This document shows, in pieces, positions 31,301 through 46,900 of a DNA stretch of 64,000 nucleotides. Under the pieces are notes generated by a model that was not told where the DNA came from, made no database searches, and was given only the letters and a program-made list of their open reading frames with translations. Source of the DNA: Mimachlamys varia. Taxonomy: Eukaryota; Mollusca; Bivalvia; Pectinida; Pectinidae. Where the stretch lies: positions 9,668,001-9,732,000 of the forward strand of contig OX392527.1 in the NCBI GenBank assembly GCA_947623455.1, written 5' to 3'. The position numbers and the translations under genes were made by a program. The first letter of the stretch is position 1, and every line of letters starts with the position of its first letter.

Positions 31301-31917
31301 GGACAGCCCATCTCGCTGGAAATTTTCAGGTTTCTCTTTGTGCTTCCAAGTATCAATACTTGTGTAATCTTACCTTGGCGTCGTTATTGTGAGGCACAAA
31401 CATAGCTACTGACCAATTACATGTAACTACAAACTAGTGTGTATTGTGAAATAATTATTTCAAATCGGTATCCCCTAATAGATTATAACAGGATGATATT
31501 GTGCAACATGCCAGTTATTTTTCCTCATGAAATGACCGCACTTACGTGTCAGTGCTACCCTATTGTGTTCACATTGATGTTCTCGTACAATGTATACATA
31601 ATATATAGGCCAAGTATGTTTGTAAAACGAAACCAAAGAAATCGAATACATCTCCGTCCGTATTTACCGAACCATGCGCATGCCCTGAGTCATGTTATGT
31701 TTTCTGAAAACCGCACTCAGTTATTTTTAACTTATAATCTGCACGAATAAAAATATACATAACTTATTTAATTACGCGTCAACAACATCTGGCATTATGA
31801 CGGATAACATGTATATATGATCGATTCTGTTCAATAAATAACAATTAAGAATTGAAAAAAAATGATTTGGGGGGAATGGGGATAAGGGCAGAGCTCCCCT
31901 GCCCTATCATCTTGACA
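31301..31917. other. Spacer before the giant satellite
   Basis: Contains a 103-codon plus frame (31439-31750) that opens with GTG and resembles nothing I know, and a second donor-like CCAAG|GTAAGA on the minus strand near 31375. No supported gene. Confidence 0.4.
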
Positions 31918-34900
31918 AGTAGAGCCCAGATATCACCCGGTCACTACAAGTAGAGCCTAGATATAACCCAGTCACTACAAGTAGAGCCTAGATATAACCC
32001 AGTCACTACAAGTAGAGCCTAGATATAACCCAGTCACTACAAGTAGAGCCCAGATATATATAACCCAGTCACTACCAGTAGAGCCCAGATATAACCCGGT
32101 CACTACAAGTAGAGCCTAGATATCACCCAGTCACTACAAGTAGAGTCCAGATATAACCCGGTCACTACAAGTAGAGCCCAGATATAACTCATTTACTATA
32201 AGTAGAGCCCAGATATCACCCAGTCACTACAAGTAGAGCCTAGATATAACCCAGTCACTACAAGTAGAGCCTAGATATAACCCAGTCACTATAAGTAGAG
32301 CCTAGATATAACCCGATCACTACAGGTAGAGCCCAGATATAACCCGGTCACTACAAGTAGAGCCTAGATATAACCCGATCACTACAAGTAGAGCCCAGAT
32401 ATAACCCAGTCACTACAGGTAGAGCCTAGATATAACCCAGTCACTACAAGTAGAGCCTAGATATCACCCAGTCACTACAAGTAGAGCCTAGATATAACCC
32501 GATCACTACAAGTAGAGCCCAGATATAACCCGGTCACTACAAGTAGAGCCCAGATATCACCCAGTCACTACAAGTAGAGCCTAAATATAACCCGATCACT
32601 ACAAGTAGAGCCCAGATATAACCCAGTCACTACAAGTAGAGCCTAGATATCACCCGGTCACTACAAGTAGAGCCTAGATATAACCCAGTCACTACAAGTA
32701 GAGCCTAGATATAACCCGGTCACTACAGGTAGAGCCTAGATATAACCCGATCACTACAAGTAGAGCCCAGATATAACCCGGTCACTACAAGTAGAGCCCA
32801 GATATAACCCAGTCACTACAAGTAGAGCCTAGATATAACCCGATCACTACAAGTAGAGCCTAGATATAACCCGATCACTACAAGTAGAGCCCAGATATAA
32901 CCCAGTCACTACAAGTAGAGCCTAGATATAACCCGATCACTACAAGTAGAGCCTAGATATAACCCAGTCACTACAGGTAGAGCCTAGATATAACCCAGTC
33001 ACTACAAGTAGAGCCTAGATATAACCCGGTCACTACAAGTAGAGCACAGATATCACCCAGTCACTACAAGTAGAGCCTAGATATAACCCGATCACTACAA
33101 GTAGAGCCCAGATATCACCCAGTCACTACAAGTAGAGCCTAGATATAACCCGGTCACTACAAGTAGAGCCTAGATATAACCCGGTCACTACAAGTAGAGC
33201 CTAGATATAACCCAGTCACTACAAGTAGAGCCTAGATATAACCCAGTCACTACAAGTAGAGCCCAGATATAACCCAGTCACTACAAGTAGAGCCCAGATA
33301 TAACCCGATCACTACAAGTAGAGCCTAGATATAACCCGATCACTACAAGTAGAGCCTAGATATAACCCGATCACTACAAGTAGAGCCCAGATATAACCCA
33401 GTAACTACAAGTAGAGCCCAGATATAACCCAGTAACTACAAGTAGAGCCCAGATATAACCCGATCACTACAAGTAGAGCCTAGATATAACCCGATCACTA
33501 CAAGTAGAGCCTAGATATAACCCGATCACTACAAGTAGAGCCCAGATATAACCCGATCACTACCAGTAGAGCCCAGATATAACCCGGTCACTACAAGTAG
33601 AGCCCAGATATAACCCGATCACTACAAGTAGAGCCCAGATATAACCCGATCACTACAAGTAGAGCCCAGATATAACCCGGTCACTACAAGTAGAGCCCAG
33701 ATATAACCCGGTCACTACAAGTAGAGCCCAGATATAACCCAGTCACTACAAGTAGAGCCCAGATATAACCCGATCACTACAAGTAGAGCCCAGATATAAC
33801 CCGGTCACTACAAGTAGAGCCCAGATATAACCCGATCACTACAAGTAGAGCACAGATATAACCCGATCACTACAAGTAGAGCCCAGATATCACCCAGTAA
33901 CTACAAGTAGAGCCTAGATATAACCCGATCACTACAAGTAGAGCCTAGATATAACCCGATCACTACAAGTAGAGCCTAGATATAACCCGATCACTACAAG
34001 TAGAGCCCAGATATAACCCAGTAACTACAAGTAGAGCCCAGATATAACCCAGTGACTACAAGTAGAGCCAAGATATAACCCGATCACTACAAGTAGAGCC
34101 TAGAAATAACCCGATCACTACAAGTAGAGCCTAGATATAACCCAATCACTACAAGTAGAGCCCAGATATAACCCGGTCACTACAAGTAGAGCCCAGATAT
34201 AACACAGTCACTACAAGTAGAGCCTAGATATAACCCGGTCACTACAAGTAGAGCCCAGATATAACCCAGTCACAACAAGTAGAGCCTAGATATAACCCGG
34301 TCACTACAAGTAGAGCCTAGATATAACCCAGTCACTACAAGTAGAGCCTAGATATAACCCGATCACTACAAGTAGAGCCCAGATATAACCCAGTCACTAC
34401 AGGTAGAGCCTAGATATAACCCAGTCACTACAAGTAGAGCCTAGATATAACCCAGTCACTACAAGTAGAGCACAGATATCACCCAGTCACTACAAGTAGA
34501 GCCTAGATATAACCCGATCACTACAAGTAGAGCCAAGATATCACCCAGTCACTACAAGTAGAGCCTAGATATAACCCGATCACTACAGGTAGAGCCTAGA
34601 TATAACCCAGTCACTACAAGTAGAGCCTAGATATAACCCAGTCACTACAAGTAGAGCCTAGATATAACCCAATCACTACAAGTAGGACCAGATATCACCC
34701 GGTCACTACAAGTAGAGCCCAGATATAACCCGGTCACTACAAGTAGAGCCCAGATATAACCCGGTCACTACAAGTAGAGCCCAGATATAACCCGGTCACT
34801 ACAAGTAGCGCCCAGATATAACCCGGTCACTACAAGTAGAGCCCATATATCACCCGGTCACTACAAGTAGAGCCCAGATATAACCCGGTCACTACAAGTA

Positions 34901-37900
34901 GAGCCCAGATATAACCCGGTCACTACAAGTAGAGCCCAGATATAACCCAGTCACTACAAGTAGAGCCCAGATATAACCCGGTCACTACAAGTAGAGCCTA
35001 GATATAACCCGATCACTACAAGTAGAGCCCAGATATAACCCAGTCACTACAAGTAGAGCCCAGATATCACCCAGTCACTACAAGTAGAGCCCAGATATAA
35101 CCCGGTCACTACAAGTAGAGCCCAGATATAACCCAGTCACTACAAGTAGAGCCCAGATATAACCCGGTCACTACAAGTAGAGCCCAGATATAACCCGGTC
35201 ACTACAAGTAGAGCCCAGATATAACCCGGTCACTACACGTAGAGCCTAGATATCACCCAGTCACTACAAGTAGAGCCTAGATATAACCCGATCACTACAA
35301 GTAGAACCTAGATATAACCCAGTCACTACAAGTAGAGCCCAGATATCACCCAGTCACTACAAGTAGAGCCTATATATCACCCAGTCACTACAGGTAGAGC
35401 CCAGATATCACCTAGTCACTACAAGTAGAACCTAGATATCACCCAGTCACTACAAGTAGAGTCCAGATATAACCCGGTCACTACAAGTAGAGCCCAGATA
35501 TAACTCATTTACTATAAGTAGAGCCCAGATATCACCCAGTCACTACAGGTAGAGCCTAGATATAACCCGGTCACTACAAGTAGAGTCCAGATATAACCCA
35601 GTCACTACAAGTAGAGCCCAGATATAACCCAGTCACTACAAGTAGAGCCCAGATATCACCCAGTCACTACAAGTAGAGCCCAGATATAACGCACTCACTA
35701 CAAGTAGAGCCTAGATATAACCCAGTCACTACAAGTAGAGTCCAGATATAACCCGGTCACTACAAGTAGAGCCCAGATATAACTCATTTACTATAAGTAG
35801 AGCCCAGATATCACCCAGTCACTACGGGTAGAGCCTAGATATAACCCGGTCACTACAAGTAGAGTCCAGATATAACCCGGTCACTACAAGTAGAGCCCAG
35901 ATATAACTCATTTACTATAAGTAGAGCCCAGATATAACCCGGTCACTACAAGTAAAGCCTAGATATAACCCGGTCACTACAAGTAGAGCCCAGATATAAC
36001 CCGGTCACTACAAGTAGAGTCCAGATATAACCCAGTCACTACAAGTAGAGCCCAGATATAACCCGGTCACTACAAGTAGAGCCTAGATATAACCCGGTCA
36101 CTACAAGTAGAGCCTAGATATCACCCGGTCACTACAAGTAGAGCCCAGATATATCCCAGTCACTACAAGTAGAGCCCAGATATAACCCGGTCACTACAAG
36201 TAGAGCCCAGATATCACCCAGTCACTACAAGTAGAGCCCAGATATCACCCAGTCACTACAAGTAGAGCCTAGATATAACCCGGTCACTACAAGTAGAGCC
36301 CAGATATAACCCGGTCACTACAAGTAGAGCCCAGATATAACCCAGTCACTACAAGTAGAGCCTAGATATAACTCATTTACTATAAGTAGAGCCCAGATAT
36401 AACCCGGTCACTACAAGTAGAGTCCAGATATAACCTTATCACTACAAGTAGAGCCCAGATATCACCCAGTCACTATAAGTAGAGCCTAGATATAACCCAG
36501 TTACTACATGTAGAGCCCAGATATAACCCGGTCACTACAAGTAGAGCCTAGATATCACCCAGTCACTACAAGTAGAGCCCACATATCACCCAGTCACTAC
36601 AAGTAGAGCCCTGATATAACCTTATCACTACAAGTAGAGCCCAGATATAACCCGGTCACTACAAGTAGAGCCTAGATATCACCCAGTCACTACAAGTAGA
36701 GCCCAGATATCACCCAGTCACTACAAGTACAGCCCAGATATCACCCGGTCACTACAAGTAGAGCCCAGATATCACCCAGTCACTACAAGTAGAGCCTAGA
36801 TATAACCCAGTCACTACGAGTAGAGCCTAGATATAACCCAGTCACTACAAGTAAAGCCCAGATATAACCCAGTCACTACAAGTAGAGCCTAGATATAACT
36901 CAGTAACTACAAGTAGAGCCCAGATATCACCCAGTCACTACAAGTAGAGCCCAGATATAACCCAGTCATTACAAGTAGAGCCTAGATATAACCCAGTCAC
37001 TACAAGTAGAGCCCAGATATAACCCGGTCACTACAAGTAGAGCCAAGATATAACCCAGTCACTACAAGTAAAGCCCAGATATCACCCAGTCACTACAAGT
37101 AGAGCCCAGATATAACCCAGTCATTACAAGTAGAGCCCAGATATAACCCGGTCACTACAAGTAGAGCCCAGATATAACCCGGTCACTACACGTAGAGCCT
37201 AGATATCACCCAGTCACTACAAGTAGAGCCTAGATATAACCCGATCACTACAAGTAGAACCTAGATATAACCCAGTCACTACAAGTAGAGCCTAGATATC
37301 ACCCAGTCACTACAAGTAGAGCCCAGATATCACCTAGTCACTACAAGTAGAGCCTAGATATCACCCAGTCACTACAAGTAGAGTCCAGATATAACCCGGT
37401 CACTACAAGTAGAGCCCAGATTTAACTCATTTACTATAAGTAGAGCCCAGATATCACCCAGTCACTACAGGTAGAGCCTAGATATAACCCACTCACTACA
37501 AGTAGAGTCCAGATATAACCCAGTCACTACAAGTAGAGCCCAGATATAACCCAGTCACTACAAGTAGAGCCCAGATATCACCCAGTCACTACAAGTAGAG
37601 CCCAGATATAACGCACTCACTACAAGTAGAGCCTAGATATAACCCAGTCACTACAAGTAGAGTCCAGATATAACCCGGTCACTACAAGTAGAGCCCAGAT
37701 ATAACTCATTTACTATAAGTAGAGCCCAGATATCACCCAGTCACTATAGGTAGAGCCTAGATATAACCCAGTCACTACAAGTAGAGTCCAGATATAACCC
37801 GGTCACTACAAGTAGAGCCTAAATATAACCCGATCACTACAAGTAGAGCCCAGATATAACCCAGTCACTACAAGTAGAGCCTAGATATCACCCGGTCACT

Positions 37901-40900
37901 ACAAGTAGAGCCTAGATATAACCCAGTCACTACAAGTAGAGCCTAGATATAACCCGGTCACTACAGGTAGAGCCTAGATATAACCCGATCACTACAAGTA
38001 GAGCCCAGATATAACCCGGTCACTACAAGTAGAGCCCAGATATAACCCAGTCACTACAAGTAGAGCCTAGATATAACCCGATCACTACAAGTAGAGCCTA
38101 GATATAACCCGATCACTACAAGTAGAGCCCAGATATAACCCAGTCACTACAAGTAGAGCCTAGATATAACCCGATCACTACAAGTAGAGCCTAGATATAA
38201 CCCAGTCACTACAGGTAGAGCCTAGATATAACCCAGTCACTACAAGTAGAGCCTAGATATAACCCGGTCACTACAAGTAGAGCACAGATATCACCCAGTC
38301 ACTACAAGTAGAGCCTAGATATAACCCGATCACTACAAGTAGAGCCCAGATATCACCCAGTCACTACAAGTAGAGCCTAGATATAACCCGGTCACTACAA
38401 GTAGAGCCTAGATATAACCCAGTCACTACAAGTAGAGCCTAGATATAACCCAGTCACTACAAGTAGAGCCCAGATATAACCCAGTCACTACAAGTAGAGC
38501 CCAGATATAACCCGATCACTACAAGTAGAGCCTAGATATAACCCGATCACTACAAGTAGAGCCTAGATATAACCCGATCACTACAAGTAGAGCCCAGATA
38601 TAACCCAGTAACTACAAGTAGAGCCCAGATATAACCCAGTAACTACAAGTAGAGCCCAGATATAACCCGATCACTACAAGTAGAGCCTAGATATAACCCG
38701 ATCACTACAAGTAGAGCCTAGATATAACCCGATCACTACAAGTAGAGCCCAGATATAACCCGATCACTACCAGTAGAGCCCAGATATAACCCGGTCACTA
38801 CAAGTAGAGCCCAGATATAACCCGATCACTACAAGTAGAGCCCAGATATAACCCGATCACTACAAGTAGAGCCCAGATATAACCCGGTCACTACAAGTAG
38901 AGCCCAGATATAACCCGGTCACTACAAGTAGAGCCCAGATATAACCCAGTCACTACAAGTAGAGCCCAGATATAACCCGATCACTACAAGTAGAGCCCAG
39001 ATATAACCCGGTCACTACAAGTAGAGCCCAGATATAACCCGATCACTACAAGTAGAGCACAGATATAACCCGATCACTACAAGTAGAGCCCAGATATCAC
39101 CCAGTAACTACAAGTAGAGCCTAGATATAACCCGATCACTACAAGTAGAGCCTAGATATAACCCGATCACTACAAGTAGAGCCTAGATATAACCCGATCA
39201 CTACAAGTAGAGCCCAGATATAACCCAGTAACTACAAGTAGAGCCCAGATATAACCCAGTGACTACAAGTAGAGCCAAGATATAACCCGATCACTACAAG
39301 TAGAGCCTAGAAATAACCCGATCACTACAAGTAGAGCCTAGATATAACCCAATCACTACAAGTAGAGCCCAGATATAACCCGGTCACTACAAGTAGAGCC
39401 CAGATATAACCCAGTCACTACAAGTAGAGCCTAGATATAACCCGGTCACTACAAGTAGAGCCCAGATATAACCCAGTCACAACAAGTAGAGCCTAGATAT
39501 AACCCGGTCACTACAAGTAGAGCCTAGATATAACCCAGTCACTACAAGTAGAGCCTAGATATAACCCGATCACTACAAGTAGAGCCCAGATATAACCCAG
39601 TCACTACAAGTAGAGCCCAGATATGACCCGGTCACTACAAGAAGAGCCCAGATATAACCCAGTCCCTACAAGTAGAGCCCAGATATAACCCAGTCACTAC
39701 GGGTAGAGCCTAGATATAACCCAGTCACTACAAGTAGAGCCTAGATATCACCCAGTCACTACAAGTAGAGCCTAGATATAACCCGATCACTGCAAGTAGA
39801 GCCCAGATATAACCCAGTCACTACAAGTAGAGCCTAGATATCACCCAGTCACTACAAGTAGAGCCTAAATATAACTCGATCACTACAAGTAGAGCCTAGA
39901 TATAACCCGGTCACTACAAGTAGAGCCTAGATATAACCCGATCACTACAAGTAGAGCCCAGATATAACCCAGTCACTACAGGTAGAGCCTAGATATAACC
40001 CAGTCACTACAAGTAGAGCCTAGATATAACCCAGTCACTACAAGTAGAGCACAGATATCACCCAGTCACTACAAGTAGAGCCTAGATATAACCCGATCAC
40101 TACAAGTAGAGCCCAGATATCACCCAGTCACTACAAGTAGAGCCTAGATATAACCCGATCACTACAGGTAGAGCCTAGATATAACCCAGTCACTACAAGT
40201 AGAGCCTAGATATAACCCAGTCACTACAAGTAGAGCCTAGATATAACCCAATCACTACAAGTAGAGCCCAGATATCACCCGGTCACTACAAGTAGAGCCC
40301 AGATATAACCCGGTCACTACAAGTAGAGCCCAGATATAACCCGGTCACTACAAGTAGAGCCCAGATATAACCCGGTCACTACAAGTAGCGCCCAGATATA
40401 ACCCGGTCACTACAAGTAGAGCCCATATATCACCCGGTCACTACAAGTAGAGCCCAGATATAACCCGGTCACTACAAGTAGAGCCCAGATATAACCCGGT
40501 CACTACAAGTAGAGCCCAGATATAACCCAGTCACTACAAGTAGAGCCAAGATATAACCCGGTCACTACAAGTAGAGCCTAGATATAACCCGATCACTACA
40601 AGTAGAGCCCAGATATAACCCAGTCACTACAAGTAGAGCCCAGATATCACCCAGTCACTACAAGTAGAGCCCAGATATAACCCAGTCACTACAAGTAGAG
40701 CACAGATATCACCCAGTCACTACAAGTAGAGCCTAGATATAACCCGATCACTACAAGTAGAGCCCAGATATCACCCAGTCACTACAAGTAGAGCCTAGAT
40801 ATAACCCGATCACTACAGGTAGAGCCTAGATATAACCCAGTCACTACAAGTAGAGCCTAGATATAACCCAGTCACTACAAGTAGAGCCTAGATATAACCC

Positions 40901-43900
40901 AATCACTACAAGTAGAGCCCAGATATCACCCGGTCACTACAAGTAGAGCCCAGATATAACCCGGTCACTACAAGTAGAGCCCAGATATAACCCGGTCACT
41001 ACAAGTAGAGCCCAGATATAACCCGGTCACTACAAGTAGCGCCCAGATATAACCCGGTCACTACAAGTAGAGCCCATATATCACCCGGTCACTACAAGTA
41101 GAGCCCAGATATAACCCGGTCACTACAAGTAGAGCCCAGATATAACCCGGTCACTACAAGTAGAGCCCAGATATAACCCAGTCACTACAAGTAGAGCCCA
41201 GATATAACCCGGTCACTACAAGTAGAGCCTAGATATAACCCGATCACTACAAGTAGAGCCCAGATATAACCCAGTCACTACAAGTAGAGCCCAGATATCA
41301 CCCAGTCACTACAAGTAGAGCCCAGATATAACCCAGTCACTACAAGTAGAGCCCAGATATAACCCAGTCACTACAAGTAGAGCCCAGATATAACCCGGTC
41401 ACTACAAGTAGAGCCCAGATATAACCCGGTCACTACAAGTAGAGCCCAGATATAACCCGGTCACTACACGTAGAGCCTAGATATCACCCAGTCACTACAA
41501 ATAGAGCCTAGATATAACCCGATCACTACAAGTAGAACCTAGATATAACCCAGTCACTACAAGTAGAGCCCAGATATCACCCAGTCACTACAAGTAGAGC
41601 CTATATATCACCCAGTCACTACAAGTAGAGCCCAGATATCACCTAGTCACTACAAGTAGAACTTAGATATCACCCAGTCACTACAAGTAGAGTCCAGATA
41701 TAACCCGGTCACTACAAGTAGAGCCCAGATATAACTCATTTACTATAAGTAGAGCCCAGATATCACCCAGTCACTACAGGTAGAGCCTAGATATAACCCG
41801 GTCACTACAAGTAGAGTCCAGATATAACCCAGTCACTACAAGTAGAGCCCAGATATAACCCAGTCACTACAAGTAGAGCCCAGATATCACCCAGTCACTA
41901 CAAGTAGAGCCCAGATATAACGCACTCACTACAAGTAGAGCCTAGATATAACCCAGTCACTACAAGTAGAGTCCAGATATAACCCGGTCACTACAAGTAG
42001 AGCCCAGATATAACTCATTTACTATAAGTAGAGCCCAGATATCACCCAGTCACTACGGGTAGAGCCTAGATATAACCCGGTCACTACAAGTAGAGTCCAG
42101 ATATAACCCGGTCACTACAAGTAGAGCCCAGATATAACTCATTTACTATAAGTAGAGCCCAGATATAACCCGGTCACTACAAGTAAAGCCTAGATATAAC
42201 CCGATCACTACAAGTAGAGCCCAGATATAACCCGGTCACTACAAGTAGAGTCCAGATATAACCCAGTCACTACAAGTAGAGCCCAGATATAACCCGGTCA
42301 CTACAAGTAGAGCCTAGATATAACCCGGTCACTACAAGTAGAGCCTAGATATCACCCGGTCACTACAAGTAGAGCCCAGATATATTCCAGTCACTACAAG
42401 TAGAGCCCAGATATAACCCGGTCACTACAAGTAGAGCCCAGATATCACCCAGTCACTACAAGTAGAGCCCAGATATCACCCAGTCACTACAAGTAGAGCC
42501 TAGATATAACCCGGTCACTACAAGTAGAGCCCAGATATAACCCGGTCACTACAAGTAGAGCCCAGATATAACCCAGTCACTACAAGTAGAGCCTAGATAT
42601 AACTCATTTACTATAAGTAGAGCCCAGATATAACCCGGTCACTACAAGTAGAGTCCAGATATAACCTTATCACTACAAGTAGAGCCCAGATATCACCCAG
42701 TCACTATAAGTAGAGCCTAGATATAACCCAGTTACTACATGTAGAGCCCAGATATAACCCGGTCACTACAAGTAGAGCCTAGATATCACCCAGTCACTAC
42801 AAGTAGAGCCCACATATCACCCAGTCACTACAAGTAGAGCCCTGATATAACCTTATCACTACAAGTAGAGCCCAGATATAACCCGGTCACTACAAGTAGA
42901 GCCTAGATATCACCCAGTCACTACAAGTAGAGCCCAGATATCACCCAGTCACTACAAGTACAGCCCAGATATCACCCGGTCACTACAAGTAGAGCCCAGA
43001 TATCACCCAGTCACTACAAGTAGAGCCTAGATATAACCCAGTCACTACGAGTAGAGCCTAGATATAACCCAGTCACTACAAGTAAAGCCCAAATATAACC
43101 AAGTCACTACAAGTAGAGCCTAGATATAACCCAGTCACTACACGTAGAGCCTAGATATAACTCAGTAACTACAAGTAGAGCCCAGATATCACCCAGTCAC
43201 TACAAGTAGAGCCCAGATATAACCCAGTCATTACAAGTAGAGCCTAGATATAACCCAGTCACTACAAGTAGAGCCCAGATATAACCCGGTCACTACAAGT
43301 AGAGCCAAGATATAACCCAGTCACTACAAGTAAAGCCCAGATATCACCCAGTCACTACAAGTAGAGCCCAGATATAACCCAGTCATTACAAGTAGAGCCC
43401 AGATATAACCCGGTCACTACAAGTAGAGCCCAGATATAACCCGGTCACTACACGTAGAGCCTAGATATCACCCAGTCACTACAAGTAGAGCCTAGATATA
43501 ACCCGATCACTACAAGTAGAACCTAGATATAACCCAGTCACTACAAGTAGAGCCCAGATATCACCCAGTCACTACAAGTAGAGCCTAGATATCACCCAGT
43601 CACTACAAGTAGAGCCCAGATATCACCTAGTCACTACAAGTAGGACCTAGATATCACCCAGTCACTACAAGTAGAGTCCAGATATAACCCGGTCACTACA
43701 AGTAGAGCCCAGATTTAACTCATTTACTATAAGTAGAGCCCAGATATCACCCAGTCACTACAGGTAGAGCCTAGATATAACCCACTCACTACAAGTAGAG
43801 TCCAGATATAACCCAGTCACTACAAGTAGAGCCCAGATATAACCCAGTCACTACAAGTAGAGCCCAGATATCACCCAGTCACTACAAGTAGAGCCCAGAT

Positions 43901-46900
43901 ATAACGCACTCACTACAAGTAGAGCCTAGATATAACCCAGTCACTACAAGTAGAGTCCAGATATAACCCGGTCACTACAAGTAGAGCCCAGATATAACTC
44001 ATTTACTATAAGTAGAGCCCAGATATAACCCAGTCACTACAGGTAGAGCCTAGATATAACCCAGTCACTACAAGTAGAGTCCAGATATAACCCGGTCACT
44101 ACAAGTAGAGCCCAGATATAACTCATTTACTATAAGTAGAGCCCAGATATAACCCGGTCACTACAGGTAGAGCCTAGATATAACCCGGTCACTACAAGTA
44201 AAGCCTAGATATAACCCGGTCACTACAAGTAGAGCCCAGATATAACCCGGTCACTACAAGTAGAGCCCAGATATAACCCGGTCACTACAAGTAGAGTCCA
44301 GATATAACCCAGTCACTACAAGTAGAGCCCAGATATAACCCGGTCACTACAAGTAGAGCCCAGATATAACCCGGTCACTACAAGTAGAGCCTAGATATCA
44401 CCCGGTCACTACAAGTAGAGCCCAGATATATCCCAGTCACTACAAGTAGAGTCCAGATATAACCCGGTCACTACAAGTAGAGCCCAGATATCACCCGGTC
44501 ACTACAAGTAGAGCCCAGATATCACCCAGTCACTACAAGTAGAGCCTAGATATAACCCGGTCACTACAAGTAGAGCCCAGATATCACCCAGTCACTACAA
44601 GTAGAGCCCAGATATAACCCAGTCACTACAAGTAGAGCCTAGATATAACTCATTGACTATAAGTAGAGCCCAGATATAACCCGGTCACTACAAGTAGAGT
44701 CCAGATATAACCTTATCACTACAAGTAGAGCCCAAATATCACCCAGTCACTATAAGCAGAGCCTAGATATAACCCAGATACTACATGTAGAGCCCAGATA
44801 TAACCCGGTCACTACAAGTAGAGCCTAGATATCACCCAGTCACTACAAGTAGAGCCCACATATCACCCAGTCACTACAAGTAGAGCCCAGATATAACCTT
44901 ATCACTACAAGTAGAGCCCAGATATAACCCGGTCACTACAAGTAGAGCCTAGATATCACCCAGTCACTACAAGTAGAGCCCAGATATCACCCAGTCACTA
45001 CAAGTACAGCCCAGATATCACCCGGTCACTACAAGTAGAGCCCAGATATCACCCAGTCCCTACAAGTAGAGCCTAGATATAACCCAGTCACTACGAGTAG
45101 AGCCTAGATATAACCCAGTCACTACAAGTAGAGCCCAGATATAACCCAGTCACTACAAGTAGAGCCTAGATAGAACCAAGTCACTACACGTAGAGCCTAG
45201 ATATAACTCAGTAACTACAAGTAGAGCCCAGATATCACCCAGTCACTACAAGTAGAGCCCAGATATAACCCAGTCATTACAAGTAGAGCCTAGATATAAC
45301 CCAGTCACTACAAGTAGAGCGCAGATATAACCCGGTCACTACAAGTAGAGCCAAGATATAACCCAGTCACTACAAGTAAAGCCCAGATATCACCCAGTCA
45401 CTACAAGTAGAGTCCAGATATAACCCGGTTACTACAAGTAGAGCCCAGATATCACCCAGTAACTACAAGTAAAGCCCAGATATAACCCAGTCACTACAAG
45501 TAAAGCCCAGATATAACCCAGTCACTACAAGTAGAGCCCAGATATAACCCGGTCACTACAAGTAGAGCCCAGATATAACCCAGTCACTACAGGTAAAGCC
45601 CAGATATCACCCAGTCACTACAAGTGGAGTCAAGATATAACCCGGTCACTACAAGTAGAGCCCAGATATAACCCGGTCACTACAAGTAGAGCCTAGATAT
45701 AACCCGGTCACTACAAGTACAGCCCAGATATAACCCAGTCACTACAAGTAGAGCCTAAATATAACCCGGTCACTACAAGTAGAACCAAGATATAACCCGG
45801 TCAGTACAAGTAGAGCCTAGATATAACCCGGTAACTACAAGTAGAGCCTAGATATAACCCGATCACTACAAGTAGAGCCTAGATATAACCCAGTCACTAC
45901 AAGTAGAGCCCAGATATCACCCAGTCACTACAAGTAGAGCCCAGATATAACCCAGTCACTACAAGTAGAGCCTAGATATAACCCGGTCACTACAAGTAGA
46001 GCGCAGATATAACCCAGTCACTACAAGTAGAGTCAAGATATAACATGGTCACTACAAGTAGAGTCAAGATATAACCCGGTCACTACAAGTAGAGCCTAGA
46101 TATAACCAGGTCACTACAAGTAGAGCCTAGATATAACCCAGTCACTACAAGTAGAGCCTAGATATAACCCAGTCACTACAAGTAGAGCCCAGATATCACC
46201 CAGTCACTACAAGTAGAGCCCAGATATAACCCAGTCACTACAAGTAGAGCCTAGATATAACCCGGTCACTACAAGTAGAGCCCAGATATAACCCGGTCAC
46301 TACAAGAAGAGCCCAGATATAACCCGGTCACTACAAGTAGAGCCCAGATATAACTCGGTCACTACAAGTAGAGCCCAGATATAACCCGGTCACTACAAGT
46401 AGAGCCCAGATATAACCCGGTCACTACAAGTAGAGCCCAGATATAACCCGGTCACTACAAGTAGAGCCCAGATATAACCCGGTCACTACAAGTAGAGCCC
46501 AGATATAACCCGGTCACTACAAGTAGAGCCCAGATATAACCCAATCACTACAAGTAGAGCCCAGATATCACCCGGTCACTACAAGTAGAGCCCAGATATA
46601 ACCCGGTCACTACAAGTAGAGCCCAGATATAACCCGGTCACTACAAGTAGAGCCCAGATATAACCCGGTCACTACAAGTAGAGTCAAGATATAACCTGGT
46701 CACTACAAGTAGAGCACAGATATAACCCGGTCACTACAAGTAGAGTCCAGATATATCCCGGTCACTACAAGTAGAGCCCAGATATAACCCGGTCACTACA
46801 AGTAGAGCCCAGATATAACCCAGTCACTACAAGTAGAGTCAAGATATAACCCAGTCACTACAAGTAGAGCCTAGATATAACCCGGTCACTACAAGTAGAG

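Noticed and set aside
31439..31750. 103-codon plus ORF
   Set aside because: It opens with GTG, lacks motifs and lies in AT-rich DNA; chance is likely.
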